Shown here: piece after piece, positions 25,786-33,340 of the stretch
Layout: each line of letters begins with the position of its first letter
Numbering within the stretch: the first letter of the stretch is position 1
Assembly: GCF_001695625.1 (NCBI RefSeq)
Contig: NZ_MBPN01000003.1
Span: 42,866 to 106,865 of the forward strand
Length of the DNA stretch: 64,000 nucleotides
Source: Pseudomonas defluvii
Lineage (GTDB): Bacteria > Pseudomonadota > Gammaproteobacteria > Pseudomonadales > Pseudomonadaceae
Direction: 5' to 3'
Translations under genes and position numbers: made by a program
Notes under the pieces: generated by a model
The model's database searches: none
Seen by the model: the letters and a program-made list of their open reading frames with translations, nothing else
Told to the model about the DNA's origin: nothing

Positions 25786-26279
25786 GCGGCTGGGGTGTCC
25801 GAGTGCTCGGTCTGCTGCTGGTTGTCGGGTCGTACTGGTTCGTCTACCAGCATGGCCGATCAGTCGAGCGAGCCGAGGCCATGGCTACATCGGCGAAACG
25901 CGACAGCAGCGATCGCCAGGCCGAGTTGCTGGGGGAGCGTAGCGCCCGGGAAGAAGAACAACGACGCGCTACGGCGCAGGAGGAGGCGAGAGCCCATGCA
26001 AAGGAACAACACCTGGTTGCTGACGCTGGCGCTGCTGGCGCCGATGCTGCTGGCCAGCGGCTGCACGACGACGCTGCCAAGCTCGCCGCCACCGTCAGTT
26101 GCACCGCCACGGATACCGCCGCTATCGCCCGAGGCCAAGCAGCCGCCCGCGCCGCTATGGTGCTCTCCGAGCTGCTCGCACGGGCTGATACTCGAGCGGG
26201 AGAGTTGGCGAAAGCGTATGACCGAGCCCGAATAGCCGGACTGACCTGCGAGGCGTCCTATAACGCCCTGGCCAACTGA
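25782..26279 (+). CDS. Rz-like inner-membrane spanin subunit (DUF2514-like)
   Basis: A 165-residue protein starting at GTG 25782. One N-terminal membrane helix (VLGLLLVVGSYWFVYQHG, about 8-25) is followed by a long, charged alpha-helical/coiled-coil periplasmic segment (ERAEAMATSAKRDSSDRQAE). This is the i-spanin layout. The o-spanin Rz1 is encoded inside it in another frame (25996-26235). Together they would fuse inner and outer membranes at the end of lysis. Confidence 0.82.
   Translation: MSGWGVRVLGLLLVVGSYWFVYQHGRSVERAEAMATSAKRDSSDRQAELLGERSAREEEQRRATAQEEARAHAKEQHLVADAGAAGADAAGQRLHDDAAKLAATVSCTATDTAAIARGQAAARAAMVLSELLARADTRAGELAKAYDRARIAGLTCEASYNALAN
25996..26235 (+). CDS. Rz1-like outer-membrane spanin lipoprotein, embedded in Rz
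   Basis: A 79-residue lipoprotein in a shifted frame wholly inside the Rz gene. It begins MQRNNTWLLTLALLAPMLL and has the lipobox LASGC (Cys near residue 23), then a proline-rich segment (TTLPSSPPPSVAPPRIPPL) typical of Rz1. GGAGGAGG lies about 10 bases before the ATG. The frame is open further upstream (25795) but that part is a shadow of Rz. Confidence 0.85.
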   Translation: MQRNNTWLLTLALLAPMLLASGCTTTLPSSPPPSVAPPRIPPLSPEAKQPPAPLWCSPSCSHGLILERESWRKRMTEPE

Positions 26280-26300
26280 CTGAGTCATTGTTCCAGGCAG

Positions 26301-27011
26301 TCATCTATTACCAGTTGCAGGCGCTTGGCCGCCAGAAGCTCCCACTGCACTGATAGGCAGGATGATATCTGGACCCTGATTCCGGGTGTTGCCGACGGCC
26401 GTACTCACCCGGTACCACTCGAAAACCTCCGAAGGCTCGCCCAGGTTGAGGGCCATCTGTTCCGCCTGTTCCTTGGGCGTGGCCGGATCCAGCCATTCCC
26501 GGGCCAGTTCGGGGGCCAGCACCACCGGTCTTCGGTCGTGCACGTCGACCATGCCGCCCTGGGCGTCGGCAGTGATGATAACGAAGCCGTCATGATCGCT
26601 GCTCGCGAACTGGCCGATGCTGGCGCACAGTGCTGGACGCCCGTCTCGTCGGCGGATGTAGTATGGCTGCTTCTTCGGCCCGCCTTCATCCACCCACTCG
26701 AACCACCCGTCCACGGGTGTGATGGCGCGGTTGGGCCAGATAGCTCGGAAGAACGGGCCGTGCGCAACTTTCTCGGCCCGGGCATTGATGGGTGGCGCGC
26801 GATCTGTTGCCCAGTGCGGTCGCCATCCCCACTTCACCAGGTCGGCGCGTAGGCCGGCATCATCCACCCGCATCACGGCCACAGGCGTGGACGGGGCGAT
26901 GTTGTATCGCGTAAGGGGCTGGCTGCCGACGTTGTTCCGCCAAGCGCCATCCATGCTCAGCGTGTCGGCGAACTCGTGGAGCCCGCGGTACTGAGAAATT
27001 CGTCCGCACAT
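26301..27011 (-). CDS. SOS response-associated peptidase (SRAP/YedK family)
   Basis: A 236-residue SRAP protein. It starts MCGRISQY, so Cys2 becomes the N-terminal nucleophile that crosslinks to abasic sites in single-stranded DNA. DGWFEWVDEGG holds the catalytic Glu and VDVHDRRPVVL the His. The longer open frame (to 27230) is rejected because Cys2 must be N-terminal. It follows a coiled-coil gene whose promoter holds a LexA box, so induction by DNA damage is likely. Confidence 0.92.
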   Translation of the reverse strand: MCGRISQYRGLHEFADTLSMDGAWRNNVGSQPLTRYNIAPSTPVAVMRVDDAGLRADLVKWGWRPHWATDRAPPINARAEKVAHGPFFRAIWPNRAITPVDGWFEWVDEGGPKKQPYYIRRRDGRPALCASIGQFASSDHDGFVIITADAQGGMVDVHDRRPVVLAPELAREWLDPATPKEQAEQMALNLGEPSEVFEWYRVSTAVGNTRNQGPDIILPISAVGASGGQAPATGNR

Positions 27012-27039
27012 AGTGCTCACCTCCGAGCCATGAGCATAG

Positions 27040-27360
27040 TCAGGCTCTTGCTGGCCCGGCGAGTTTCCGGCGTAGCCCTCGGATCTCCCTGTACAGCTCC
27101 TCGATGCGTTTCTCCAGCCTGGCGTTTTCGGCTCGGAAGTCGGTGAGGATGTACTCGGCTTGCGCCCAGCCCGCCTTCTGGCGCGCGACTTGTTCAATGG
27201 CAGAGTCAAGCAGCCGCACCAGGTGCTCAATGTCCTTCCGTGCTTTCGTCAGCGCCTCTACTGCATCTTCATACTCAGCCCGCAGCAGGTTCACCTGGTG
27301 CTCCAGCATTTCTTCGCGCGATGGTATGCCCAGCTCGAAGCCGGTCGTGTCGATTTCCAT
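27040..27360 (-). CDS. Small coiled-coil protein, SOS-operon partner of SRAP
   Basis: A 106-residue, highly charged, mostly helical protein (LRAEYEDAVEALTKARKDIE and FRAENARLEKRIEELYREIR are heptad-like). No domain is recognised and there is no signal peptide or membrane segment. It ends 28 bases before the SRAP start on the same strand, with a LexA box 20 bases ahead of its ATG. Function unknown; a DNA-damage-linked role is inferred only from the operon. Confidence 0.65.
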   Translation of the reverse strand: MEIDTTGFELGIPSREEMLEHQVNLLRAEYEDAVEALTKARKDIEHLVRLLDSAIEQVARQKAGWAQAEYILTDFRAENARLEKRIEELYREIRGLRRKLAGPARA

Positions 27361-27379
27361 GGTGGTATCTGATAATTGA

Positions 27380-27395
27380 CTGTGTGTACATACAG
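27380..27395. promoter_or_regulatory. LexA (SOS) box
   Basis: CTGTGTGTACATACAG matches CTGT-N8-ACAG exactly and has an alternating purine/pyrimidine centre. It sits 20-35 bases upstream of the coiled-coil gene, in position to block its promoter. Confidence 0.85.
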
Positions 27396-27537
27396 TATTT
27401 CGATCGGCGCCGGTCGACCAGCATCAGCCGACGAGGTGTCGACTGAGGGAGGGTTTTGCGGTCGGCAGAACGCCGGAGTAGGGGAGTGACGTGTGAGCAG
27501 GCCTATACTGCTCTGATCGAATGATCGGGGCACAGTC

Positions 27538-27741
27538 ATGGACGACCTAGAAGAGAAGATGAAAGCCGGTGAGCCGTTATGGCAGCAGGCCGCGGATGCA
27601 ATGCGCCGACACAACGAAGCCAAAGGCGTTCTCTCTCCGGAAGAGGTTGATCGGCTTCGTCTTGAGGTCGAATCGCTAATGCAGGCCGTGATTCAGTATC
27701 AGCAGCGGGTACTTGGCGGGTTAGGGAGTACGTTGCACTGA
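27538..27741 (+). CDS. Small hypothetical prophage protein
   Basis: 67 residues, MDDLEEKMKAGEPLWQQAAD, then ending LGGLGSTLH. It is acidic and helical with no recognised domain. It starts 142 bases from the LexA box and is divergent from the SRAP pair. The coding call rests on a sensible start and composition only. Confidence 0.5.
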   Translation: MDDLEEKMKAGEPLWQQAADAMRRHNEAKGVLSPEEVDRLRLEVESLMQAVIQYQQRVLGGLGSTLH

Positions 27742-28256
27742 GGCGGCGTGTGCGGTTGACGGGTAGCCGCCGAGGCATCGGCCAGCCCTATACAGGGAAG
27801 GCATTCAGAAAATCGAAAGAATAGTTTCGATTTGTATTTTCGAGCGGACGGCAAGCTGAAAACGAAATTTTAATTTCGCTCAGTGGTTCGCAACCTTGGT
27901 GCTGTAGAGGCCTGATAAGTCTCACGTTACCTGCGGTATAGGATGGGGGCGTTCAGCAGGTGCGTAATTGCATGGACTTTACCACCCACTTGCATTGTCA
28001 CGGACCATTCATGCGCATCTGACTTGACCGGCGCGAGCCGTAGTGACGACCGGCAGAAGCCGGCCAGAAGCAGCCACTCAAAGCCGTAGGCCTCATGCTG
28101 CTTTAAAGTGCAGCCTTGTATGTCGAACTCCGAACCTTCTACACCAACTCTACCCAGACTCAGCAATGGAAAGCATGCGGTTTGAAGAACATCTGGCCAT
28201 CAGAACCAGATTCAAATTGAATAACTTCCAGGCCGACTAGGGCTGCAAGCACCTCT
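27742..28256. other. 515-base region with only a doubtful ORF
   Basis: The first 180 bases are AT-richer than the surroundings (TTTCGATTTGTATTTTCGAG, then AAAATTTTAATTTCG) and contain no gene. The rest holds a 79-codon frame on the minus strand (27927-28166). No repeat, RNA gene or operator was recognised. Confidence 0.4.
27927..28166 (-). CDS. Doubtful small ORF or gene fragment
   Basis: 79 codons starting with TTG, including HEAYGFEWLLLAGFCRSSLR and ending LLNAPILYRR. The composition is protein-like, but there is no ribosome site and no recognised domain. It could be the 3' end of a decayed gene. An overlapping frame on the other strand (28043-28240) looks weaker. Confidence 0.25.
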   Translation of the reverse strand: MLSLGRVGVEGSEFDIQGCTLKQHEAYGFEWLLLAGFCRSSLRLAPVKSDAHEWSVTMQVGGKVHAITHLLNAPILYRR

Positions 28257-29942
28257 TTATCTCATACAGCAATGCTTGTATTTAGCGCCTTTGCCACAGG
28301 GACATGGGGCATTCCTGCCGACTTTCGGACCAGTGTAATCCCATGCTCCCTGTGCAGGTTCCGTGGTCCCAAATTGGAACCGAAAATCGGGGAATTCACG
28401 GGACATGGCAGCTTCCTGCTTGTTCAGGAGAACACGATATATCCTGTTGCACCCCGGTAACGAGTGACGGTAGTCAGGATTGGTTTGGATTTCATCCGCG
28501 CATTGCAAAATGCAATTGCATGCTGATTCCAGCTCTCGAAGGTCCTCAGAGTGTGTCGCCACCAGATTGGCATACGCGTACAGGGCCCGAATCCGAAGGT
28601 GCGAGGTGTTGATGCACTTCTCATAAAGATGTTTTGCATCCGCGATGCTGCGATTCGCTACTTTCTTATCGGCTATCAGCCCCGCCAACGCCATCATGGC
28701 ATCAGGATGGCGTTGGTCTGTGGCTGCGGTCAGCCAGTGGAGGGCGATTGAGGGATCCCCGACAAATGCGTCCCCCTGTCGATGCAGCACGTACAGGTGA
28801 TATTGAGCTTGCGGGAAACCAGATTCTGCTGCTTTCAGCGAGCACTCGAAGGCTTTTTTGAGGTCCTTCGGTCCGCCAAGCCCCAGCTCATGCATTCTGC
28901 CCAACTGAGCCAATGCCCGCGGGTGCGACTGCTCAGCGGCTTCCTGATAGTGCTCTCTTGCGCGCTCATAATCCCGATCAAGATGCTCAGTGCTATTAAA
29001 GAAAAAGTCGCCCATCATGGCTTGTGCGTCCGCATGCCCCGCCTGGCATGCCCACCAGATATGGTGTTCACCGCGCCCACGATCGTAGCGACGACTTAGA
29101 GTCCCGTCAGGGTTGTCCTTGAGTCGAAACAGGTACGCGCCATACTCATATCGTGCACCGGGATGATTGCTCTCGGCGGCAGATTCGAACCAGTGCATGG
29201 CCTGATCGATGGCTTCGCGTGAGGGCATACCGGCAGCCCCATAGCCGTCATCAACACGATGCAACCCATAATCGGACTTCTCTCGATCAGCTTTGTCTTT
29301 GAAGTAGAGGCCTAACAAATATCGAGACTGCGCATCTTCTTCGAATATGGCTCTGTAGCTGAGATCTCGCTGGATGTGCAGTGTAGGCTCGATTACCTCA
29401 TATTCAGGTTCGGCGGAGCTGCCGGTTTTCAGCCAGTAGAGATGCTCCAAAAGCTCACGAGCGAGGTACAGCCCCTCAGTCACGGCCGAAGGCAAGTCGA
29501 GAGTGCCCGGCGGATATTCCTCCGGGTGGGCAGCTTTGTTCCCGCTGTCGCGCAAGGTGTTCAGGGCTGATAGTACCCTCCTGGAAGAGCCCTGCGCGTT
29601 ACGCACCATTGCGATCTTGTTGGCGATATTGGAGTCAGTCTTTGCCGAAGGCTCTATGTCATCGCAGAACACCGCCGCAAAGCTGCGTAAGTGAGTGAGG
29701 GCATAGCCTGGAGTAACGAAGGCCAGGTCTTTTGCCTGCGCGTAAAGCCCGGCCAGTTCGAGGCTGACGCTCTGTGCAAACTCGATGTCGTTCATAGGTG
29801 GCCAGAAGGCGAGAGTGGAATAGATGTTTGGCGACAAGATACCGTGACTCAACCGGTCAGTCACAGGCTTTGAGGAAGGGGCCCAGATACTGGTTAGGGC
29901 TTCTTGCGGAGAGAGCGTGAATAGTTTCACAGACTTGACCAT
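28257..29942 (-). CDS. DUF4145-like / SEL1-repeat / SEC-C multidomain protein (prophage cargo)
   Basis: A 561-residue protein, or 512 if it starts at the ATG at 29795 (MNDIEFAQSVSLELAGLYAQ). The N-terminal part (TPGYALTHLRSFAAVFCDD, then LNTLRDSGNKAAHPEEYPPG) resembles DUF4145/HEPN-like regions found in restriction and defence proteins. The middle has at least four SEL1/TPR-like repeats (GHADAQAMMGDFFF, HPRALAQLGRMHELGLGGPK, GFPQAQYHLYVLHRQGDAFV, RHPDAMMALAGLIADKK). The C-terminus is a SEC-C zinc motif (GRNAPCPCGKGAKYKHCC). It stands alone in the cargo zone between lysis genes and attR. No function is established; anti-phage defence is one possibility. Confidence 0.8.
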   Translation of the reverse strand: MVKSVKLFTLSPQEALTSIWAPSSKPVTDRLSHGILSPNIYSTLAFWPPMNDIEFAQSVSLELAGLYAQAKDLAFVTPGYALTHLRSFAAVFCDDIEPSAKTDSNIANKIAMVRNAQGSSRRVLSALNTLRDSGNKAAHPEEYPPGTLDLPSAVTEGLYLARELLEHLYWLKTGSSAEPEYEVIEPTLHIQRDLSYRAIFEEDAQSRYLLGLYFKDKADREKSDYGLHRVDDGYGAAGMPSREAIDQAMHWFESAAESNHPGARYEYGAYLFRLKDNPDGTLSRRYDRGRGEHHIWWACQAGHADAQAMMGDFFFNSTEHLDRDYERAREHYQEAAEQSHPRALAQLGRMHELGLGGPKDLKKAFECSLKAAESGFPQAQYHLYVLHRQGDAFVGDPSIALHWLTAATDQRHPDAMMALAGLIADKKVANRSIADAKHLYEKCINTSHLRIRALYAYANLVATHSEDLRELESACNCILQCADEIQTNPDYRHSLPGCNRIYRVLLNKQEAAMSREFPDFRFQFGTTEPAQGAWDYTGPKVGRNAPCPCGKGAKYKHCCMR

Positions 29943-30220
29943 CCTTGGTCATGTTTTTAACGGGAATTATGGTAGCAATACGTCCAAAACGGACGCCGTG
30001 ATCAACGATCATCGTCCATCGCAAAATCTCAATGTACTAGGCTGGTACACCTTCCTGACGGTGCGGGTTGGTGAGGCGCCTTACACGGGGGAACTTGGCA
30101 TGACCGCCCGCAGTTCAATACCCTGGCCGTCCGCTTTAAACGACCGAAATGGGGCGTTAGCGGCCGGTCGCACTGCGTTTGAACTGTCGGTAAGATCCTT
30201 TTCCCAATCAGCACGAACAG
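29943..30220. other. Intergenic region between cargo genes
   Basis: 278 bases. A segment at about 30128-30200 (GCTTTAAACGACCGAAATGG, then AGCGGCCGGTCGC) looks like common Pseudomonas intergenic sequence. No convincing gene: the open frames on both strands lack ribosome sites and recognisable content. Confidence 0.35.
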
Positions 30221-30490
30221 ATGCCAATGCCCCAACAGACGACACTAACCAGCATCATCGGCCCCTGGAAAGGAGAGGCGTCGACAACGTTACTGCAACG
30301 CTGTCGAGATGCCTGGGACACGCCCTTTAAAGAGCTTTCAGATCTCATGGTCGCCACTTTTCTGAATCAGCGAATCGCAGTTCCACAAATGTTGGCCGAG
30401 GCCAGACGGCGGTTGGATACAGAGCCCCGCGATGACACGGAATACTTCGATGGCCAGCTACTTGAGGCAGTTATCGGAGCCGACAACTGA
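30221..30490 (+). CDS. CdiI-like contact-dependent inhibition immunity protein (orphan)
   Basis: 89 residues, MPMPQQTTLTSIIGPWKGEA. The segment WDTPFKELSDLMVATFLNQR, then VPQMLAEARRRLDTEPRDDT and YFDGQLLEAVIG, follows the CdiI_2 pattern: W-x-x-P-x-x-x-L, a Q-x-I/V core, a long helix and YDG-x-LL. No toxin gene is adjacent. It would bind and neutralise a toxin delivered by a neighbouring cell. Assignment is from pattern memory. Confidence 0.6.
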   Translation: MPMPQQTTLTSIIGPWKGEASTTLLQRCRDAWDTPFKELSDLMVATFLNQRIAVPQMLAEARRRLDTEPRDDTEYFDGQLLEAVIGADN

Positions 30491-30498
30491 CCGCTTCT

Positions 30499-30530
30499 GG
30501 CCGTGAACTGCCTTCCATGAAAGGCGGCAA
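30499..30530. repeat. Dispersed intergenic repeat, copy 2
   Basis: Begins GGCCGTGAACTGCC and matches 685-716 with a few substitutions and a one-base gap. It lies between the two immunity genes. Confidence 0.5.
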
Positions 30531-30648
30531 AGAGCCAAGGTGCCATGTGGCTCAGGCGCTGAGGCTGGCAAATGTGAAGCCAGTAATTGACTTCACCTTG
30601 CGGAATCAGCATATCTGCCCTTTAAGTGCGATAGAGGATTATCCGACA

Positions 30649-30975
30649 ATGGTGCGTGTTGACGGAGACCAAATAACTGACTGGCCAACATTTCACAGTG
30701 TTTTCGCGGAAAAGTTCGGTTTCCCTAGCTTCTACGGCGGCAATATGGAATCTTGGATAGATTGTCTTTCCTATCTTGATGACCCGGCCGCAGAAATGAC
30801 GTCTATCCACGTTCAGCGCGGGCAGACGCTTTCACTGGTCATTGACAACGCTCAAGAGTTCAAGCGCCGCTGCCCTTTGCAATTCGAAGCGCTGGTGGAA
30901 TGTGCAGCTTTTGTAAACTGGCGGACTGCGGTTGCAGGCGGCACCCCGCTTCTGGGCCTAGCTTTCAGCGTCTAG
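30649..30975 (+). CDS. Barstar-family immunity protein (orphan)
   Basis: 108 residues starting MVRVDGDQITDWPTFHSVFA. The barstar signature is clear: DWPTFHSVFAEKFGFPSFYG, then NMESWIDCLSYLDD with the acidic/aromatic binding helix, and a C-terminal NAQEFKRRC helix. Barstar proteins inhibit barnase-type ribonuclease toxins. The ATG at 30649 is preferred to the longer frame from 30517, which begins in repeat DNA. No ribonuclease gene is nearby. Confidence 0.82.
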   Translation: MVRVDGDQITDWPTFHSVFAEKFGFPSFYGGNMESWIDCLSYLDDPAAEMTSIHVQRGQTLSLVIDNAQEFKRRCPLQFEALVECAAFVNWRTAVAGGTPLLGLAFSV

Positions 30976-31348
30976 AGGCTCGCCCGCACCAATGGAGGGG
31001 GTATAGCTGAATTGGCGGGAGACTGCCATGGGTCGGTCTCTGCCGGTCGCCATTGGCAGCAATGACAAGCTCTTAGCCGATCATGGACACTAAGCGTACT
31101 GGTAGAATCCGATGGAAATCGGTGGTCAGATCGAATGCAACCGCTTGGTCTAGTGCAATGCAAACGAGTGATCAGTACTGATGCAGTCAGGCGGTCAAGT
31201 GGAGTGCAGGACGCTGGAGATGGCTAAAAATCGGTTCCAAAACTCAGAGTGGGCACCCTTGTAGAATGCGGCTTTCAGGGCGACGGTAGTCTAAAAGTTT
31301 TGGAACTGAAAAGTGGCTCAAGGCCGCAGCGGGCGGGGTTCTTTCTAT
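30976..31348. other. Non-coding right end of the prophage
   Basis: 373 bases without a gene. It holds the 23-bp tandem repeats (31100-31214) and two inverted copies of the 11-bp integrase arm site (31234-31244 and 31296-31306) just inside attR. Confidence 0.6.
31100..31214. repeat. Five imperfect 23-bp tandem repeats
   Basis: Units start at 31100, 31123, 31146, 31169 and 31192, exactly 23 bases each. The core is TGGTC-N6-AATGCA with drift (units 2 and 3 are closest: TGGTCAGATCGAATGCAA and TGGTCTAGTGCAATGCAA). There are no spacers, so this is not CRISPR. It may be a transposase-binding end of a lost IS21-like element or an iteron-like array. Confidence 0.6.
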
Positions 31349-31461
31349 CGGATTGCAAATCCGTCTACGCCGGTTCGATTCCGACCTCGGCCTCCATATT
31401 TGAAAGCCCCGCAGATTAACGTCTGCGGGGCTTTTTCGTTGTGGTGCGGAAAGCCAAGAGT
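31349..31461. repeat. Right attachment site (attR core), 113-bp direct repeat
   Basis: Identical to 23140-23252. It contains the 3' half of tRNA-Cys (to 31396) and the tRNA terminator. No functional tRNA is present here because the 5' half is missing. Confidence 0.92.
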
Positions 31462-31495
31462 TCCGAAATTTTGAGGGTGGAGTTCCGAAACTTTC

Positions 31496-31540
31496 CTACT
31501 TCGAGGGCTTGGCGATGGCGCCGACCCGGCGGTAATGCGC
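31496..31540 (-). pseudogene. Integrase C-terminal stub of a second element
   Basis: The last 14 or so codons read AHYRRVGAIAKPSK then stop, matching the end of the integrase fragment at 23287. The flanking arm-type sites are also conserved but diverged (GTTCCGAAA twice, 22 bases apart). So another integrase of the same kind once lay right of attR, and its body is deleted. Confidence 0.75.
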
Positions 31541-31581
31541 ATCCAGGCTGCCTCGCTAACGTGCGTAGAATTTCAAACGCT

Positions 31582-32769
31582 CTAACGCGCAATCGATCCA
31601 ATCTGAGTATCCAGGGCCGCCAATACTTCGTGGGCAGCTTTCACCCTCGCCGCGATGGGATAGTTCTTGTTCGCCAGCATCACGATGCCGATACCCTTGG
31701 CAGGAACAAAGGCCACGTAAGTGCCGAAACCGCTCGTAGAACCGGTCTTGTTAATAAGCACGTTGTCCTGCAGTGGCAACGCAGGGTTAAGTCGGGTGAC
31801 TTCATTGGCTTCAAGAATCATTTTGGACGAGTTGCCCGCGACCAAGCGGTCGAGTTCTATTGGGTAAGGGTAAAACTCCCATCCCAGCCCCTGCGTCATA
31901 TTGCCAACTTGGTAGTAGCCCTTATGCGTTGCCGCGATAGCACGTTGCAGCGGCTCATCCAGATCCCCCGCCTGCATGTTTGCCTCGACGAAATGAATCA
32001 TGTCGGTCGAACTGGATTTCACGCCATAAGCCTCGGCATCCAGAACACCGGGCGCCACTCTGATCGGTTTGTCCTCTTTGCTATATCCGTATGCGTAATG
32101 GCTCATCTGCTCTTGCGGGACGTGGATGTAGCTCTGCCTCAGTCCGAGCTTCGGGAACAGCTTCTTTTCCAGTAGATCATCGAAAGGCTCGCCCATGCTT
32201 TTGGCGGTCAGAAAGCCGAGCAGGCCGATGCTCGGGTTCGAGTAGAGCCTATGTGTTCCGGCAGCATAGGTCGGTTCCCAAGTGTTGTAATAAGCGATCA
32301 TCTTTTCGTGGCTGTCCACATTATCGGGAAACTGCAGTGGTAAGCCGCCAGCCGTGTAGGTTCCAAGATCGAGCAGGCTGATGCGGTCGAAACTGCTGCC
32401 ACGCAACGAAGGTAGGTATTGGCTGGCGTGATCCGACAGAGAGAGCATTTTGCTTTCCTGCGCGTAGGTGGCGAGGGTCGCCGTAAAAGTTTTACTGACC
32501 GAGCCGATCTCGAAAATCGTGTCATCGGTGACCTGCTGGCCACTCTCCTTGGAGGCGACACCATAGTTAAAGTAAAACTGCTCCCCATTGAGTGTTACCG
32601 CCACCGCCATGCCAGGAATGGTATGTTCCTGCATCACCGGCTGGATAGCTGTGTCCACGACAGCCTTGACCTTGTTGGCGACATTTTCCTCGGCGATACA
32701 GTTGCCGGCACCGAGGACAAAGGTGGTAACGGCAAAGCCTCCCAGTCTGGCGATAGTCTTTTCGTACAT
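31582..32769 (-). CDS. ampC: Class C (AmpC-type) beta-lactamase
   Basis: A 395-residue serine beta-lactamase exported to the periplasm (signal peptide to about residue 26, LGAGNCIA). Class C motifs are present: GSVSK with the nucleophile Ser, YSNPS (the Y-x-N element) and INKTGSTSGFG (KTG). It hydrolyses beta-lactams, chiefly cephalosporins. No ampR regulator is adjacent: the upstream side is a truncated IS3 element and the downstream side an integrase stub. Induction by AmpR cannot be assumed from this context. Confidence 0.93.
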   Translation of the reverse strand: MYEKTIARLGGFAVTTFVLGAGNCIAEENVANKVKAVVDTAIQPVMQEHTIPGMAVAVTLNGEQFYFNYGVASKESGQQVTDDTIFEIGSVSKTFTATLATYAQESKMLSLSDHASQYLPSLRGSSFDRISLLDLGTYTAGGLPLQFPDNVDSHEKMIAYYNTWEPTYAAGTHRLYSNPSIGLLGFLTAKSMGEPFDDLLEKKLFPKLGLRQSYIHVPQEQMSHYAYGYSKEDKPIRVAPGVLDAEAYGVKSSSTDMIHFVEANMQAGDLDEPLQRAIAATHKGYYQVGNMTQGLGWEFYPYPIELDRLVAGNSSKMILEANEVTRLNPALPLQDNVLINKTGSTSGFGTYVAFVPAKGIGIVMLANKNYPIAARVKAAHEVLAALDTQIGSIAR

Positions 32770-32862
32770 GATTGAACGTTTTTCCCTAAATTCTGAGGTC
32801 TCATCACCGCTAATGATGGGCTTCTGGCCTTTATTTGTAGCGGCTCGCGTTTGAAAACAGTC

Positions 32863-33340
32863 CTACTCGCATTTTCGGCTGGGGTAGTGTGTGTAATAGC
32901 AGGATCGGGTGACTTCAAATACCGAGCACAACAGATCAAGGGGCTCTTCAGCACGGAGTTGATCAATTAACGCGAGCGCTCGTGTTCCTCGGCCATCAAG
33001 AGCGCGGTGGCCTTTTTAAGATCGATTTTTCCCGCTCCAGCCGATTGATCCGGGCTTCCAGTTCTTGGATTTTTTGCTGTTCGGGCGTCAGCGCTTTACT
33101 GGTCGGCGTCACACCATTTCGCTCTTCCTGGAGCTGGCTTACCCATCGGCGTAGCGCCGATTCAACCAGCCCAAGCGAACGGGCTGCATCGATATGGCTA
33201 TAGCCTTGGTCGAGCACCAGGCTGGCAGCTTCGCGCTTGAATTCGGGCGTAAAGGAACTACGTTGCTTGGTCATCGGACACCTCTTTGTGGCGAGCATTC
33301 TCGCCTAAATGGGTGTCCGGAATCATTAGACCACTACAGT
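32863..33340 (-). mobile_element. Truncated IS3-family insertion sequence
   Basis: It contains a complete orfA and only the first 45 or so codons of orfB, read in the -1 frame (LLMAEEHERSRLIDQLRAEE, then LDLLCSVFEVTRSCYYTHYP) until a stop at 32863. The orfA-proximal end lies near 33300-33340, in the sequence containing GTGTCCGGAATCATTAG. The distal end and most of orfB are lost, so it cannot move by itself. Boundaries are approximate. Confidence 0.75.
32996..33274 (-). CDS. IS3-family transposase OrfA
   Basis: 92 residues from the ATG at 33274 (MTKQRSSFTPEFKREAASLV). It has a helix-turn-helix (YSHIDAARSLGLVESALRRW) and a leucine-zipper-like C-terminus (IQELEARINRLEREKSIL). It normally joins OrfB by -1 frameshift near LKK/LKR. 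Here OrfB is truncated. Confidence 0.85.
   Translation of the reverse strand: MTKQRSSFTPEFKREAASLVLDQGYSHIDAARSLGLVESALRRWVSQLQEERNGVTPTSKALTPEQQKIQELEARINRLEREKSILKRPPRS

Noticed and set aside
30029..30235. Minus-strand 68-codon ORF
   Set aside because: Arg/Cys/Pro-rich, lies over intergenic repeat-like sequence, and has no start context.
31100..31214. CRISPR array
   Set aside because: The units abut without spacers, are diverged, and no cas genes are present.
32996..33020. Classic A AAA AAG slippery site for IS3 OrfAB fusion
   Set aside because: The run has only five A residues in the reading direction. The frameshift relation is clear, but the exact slip site is not.
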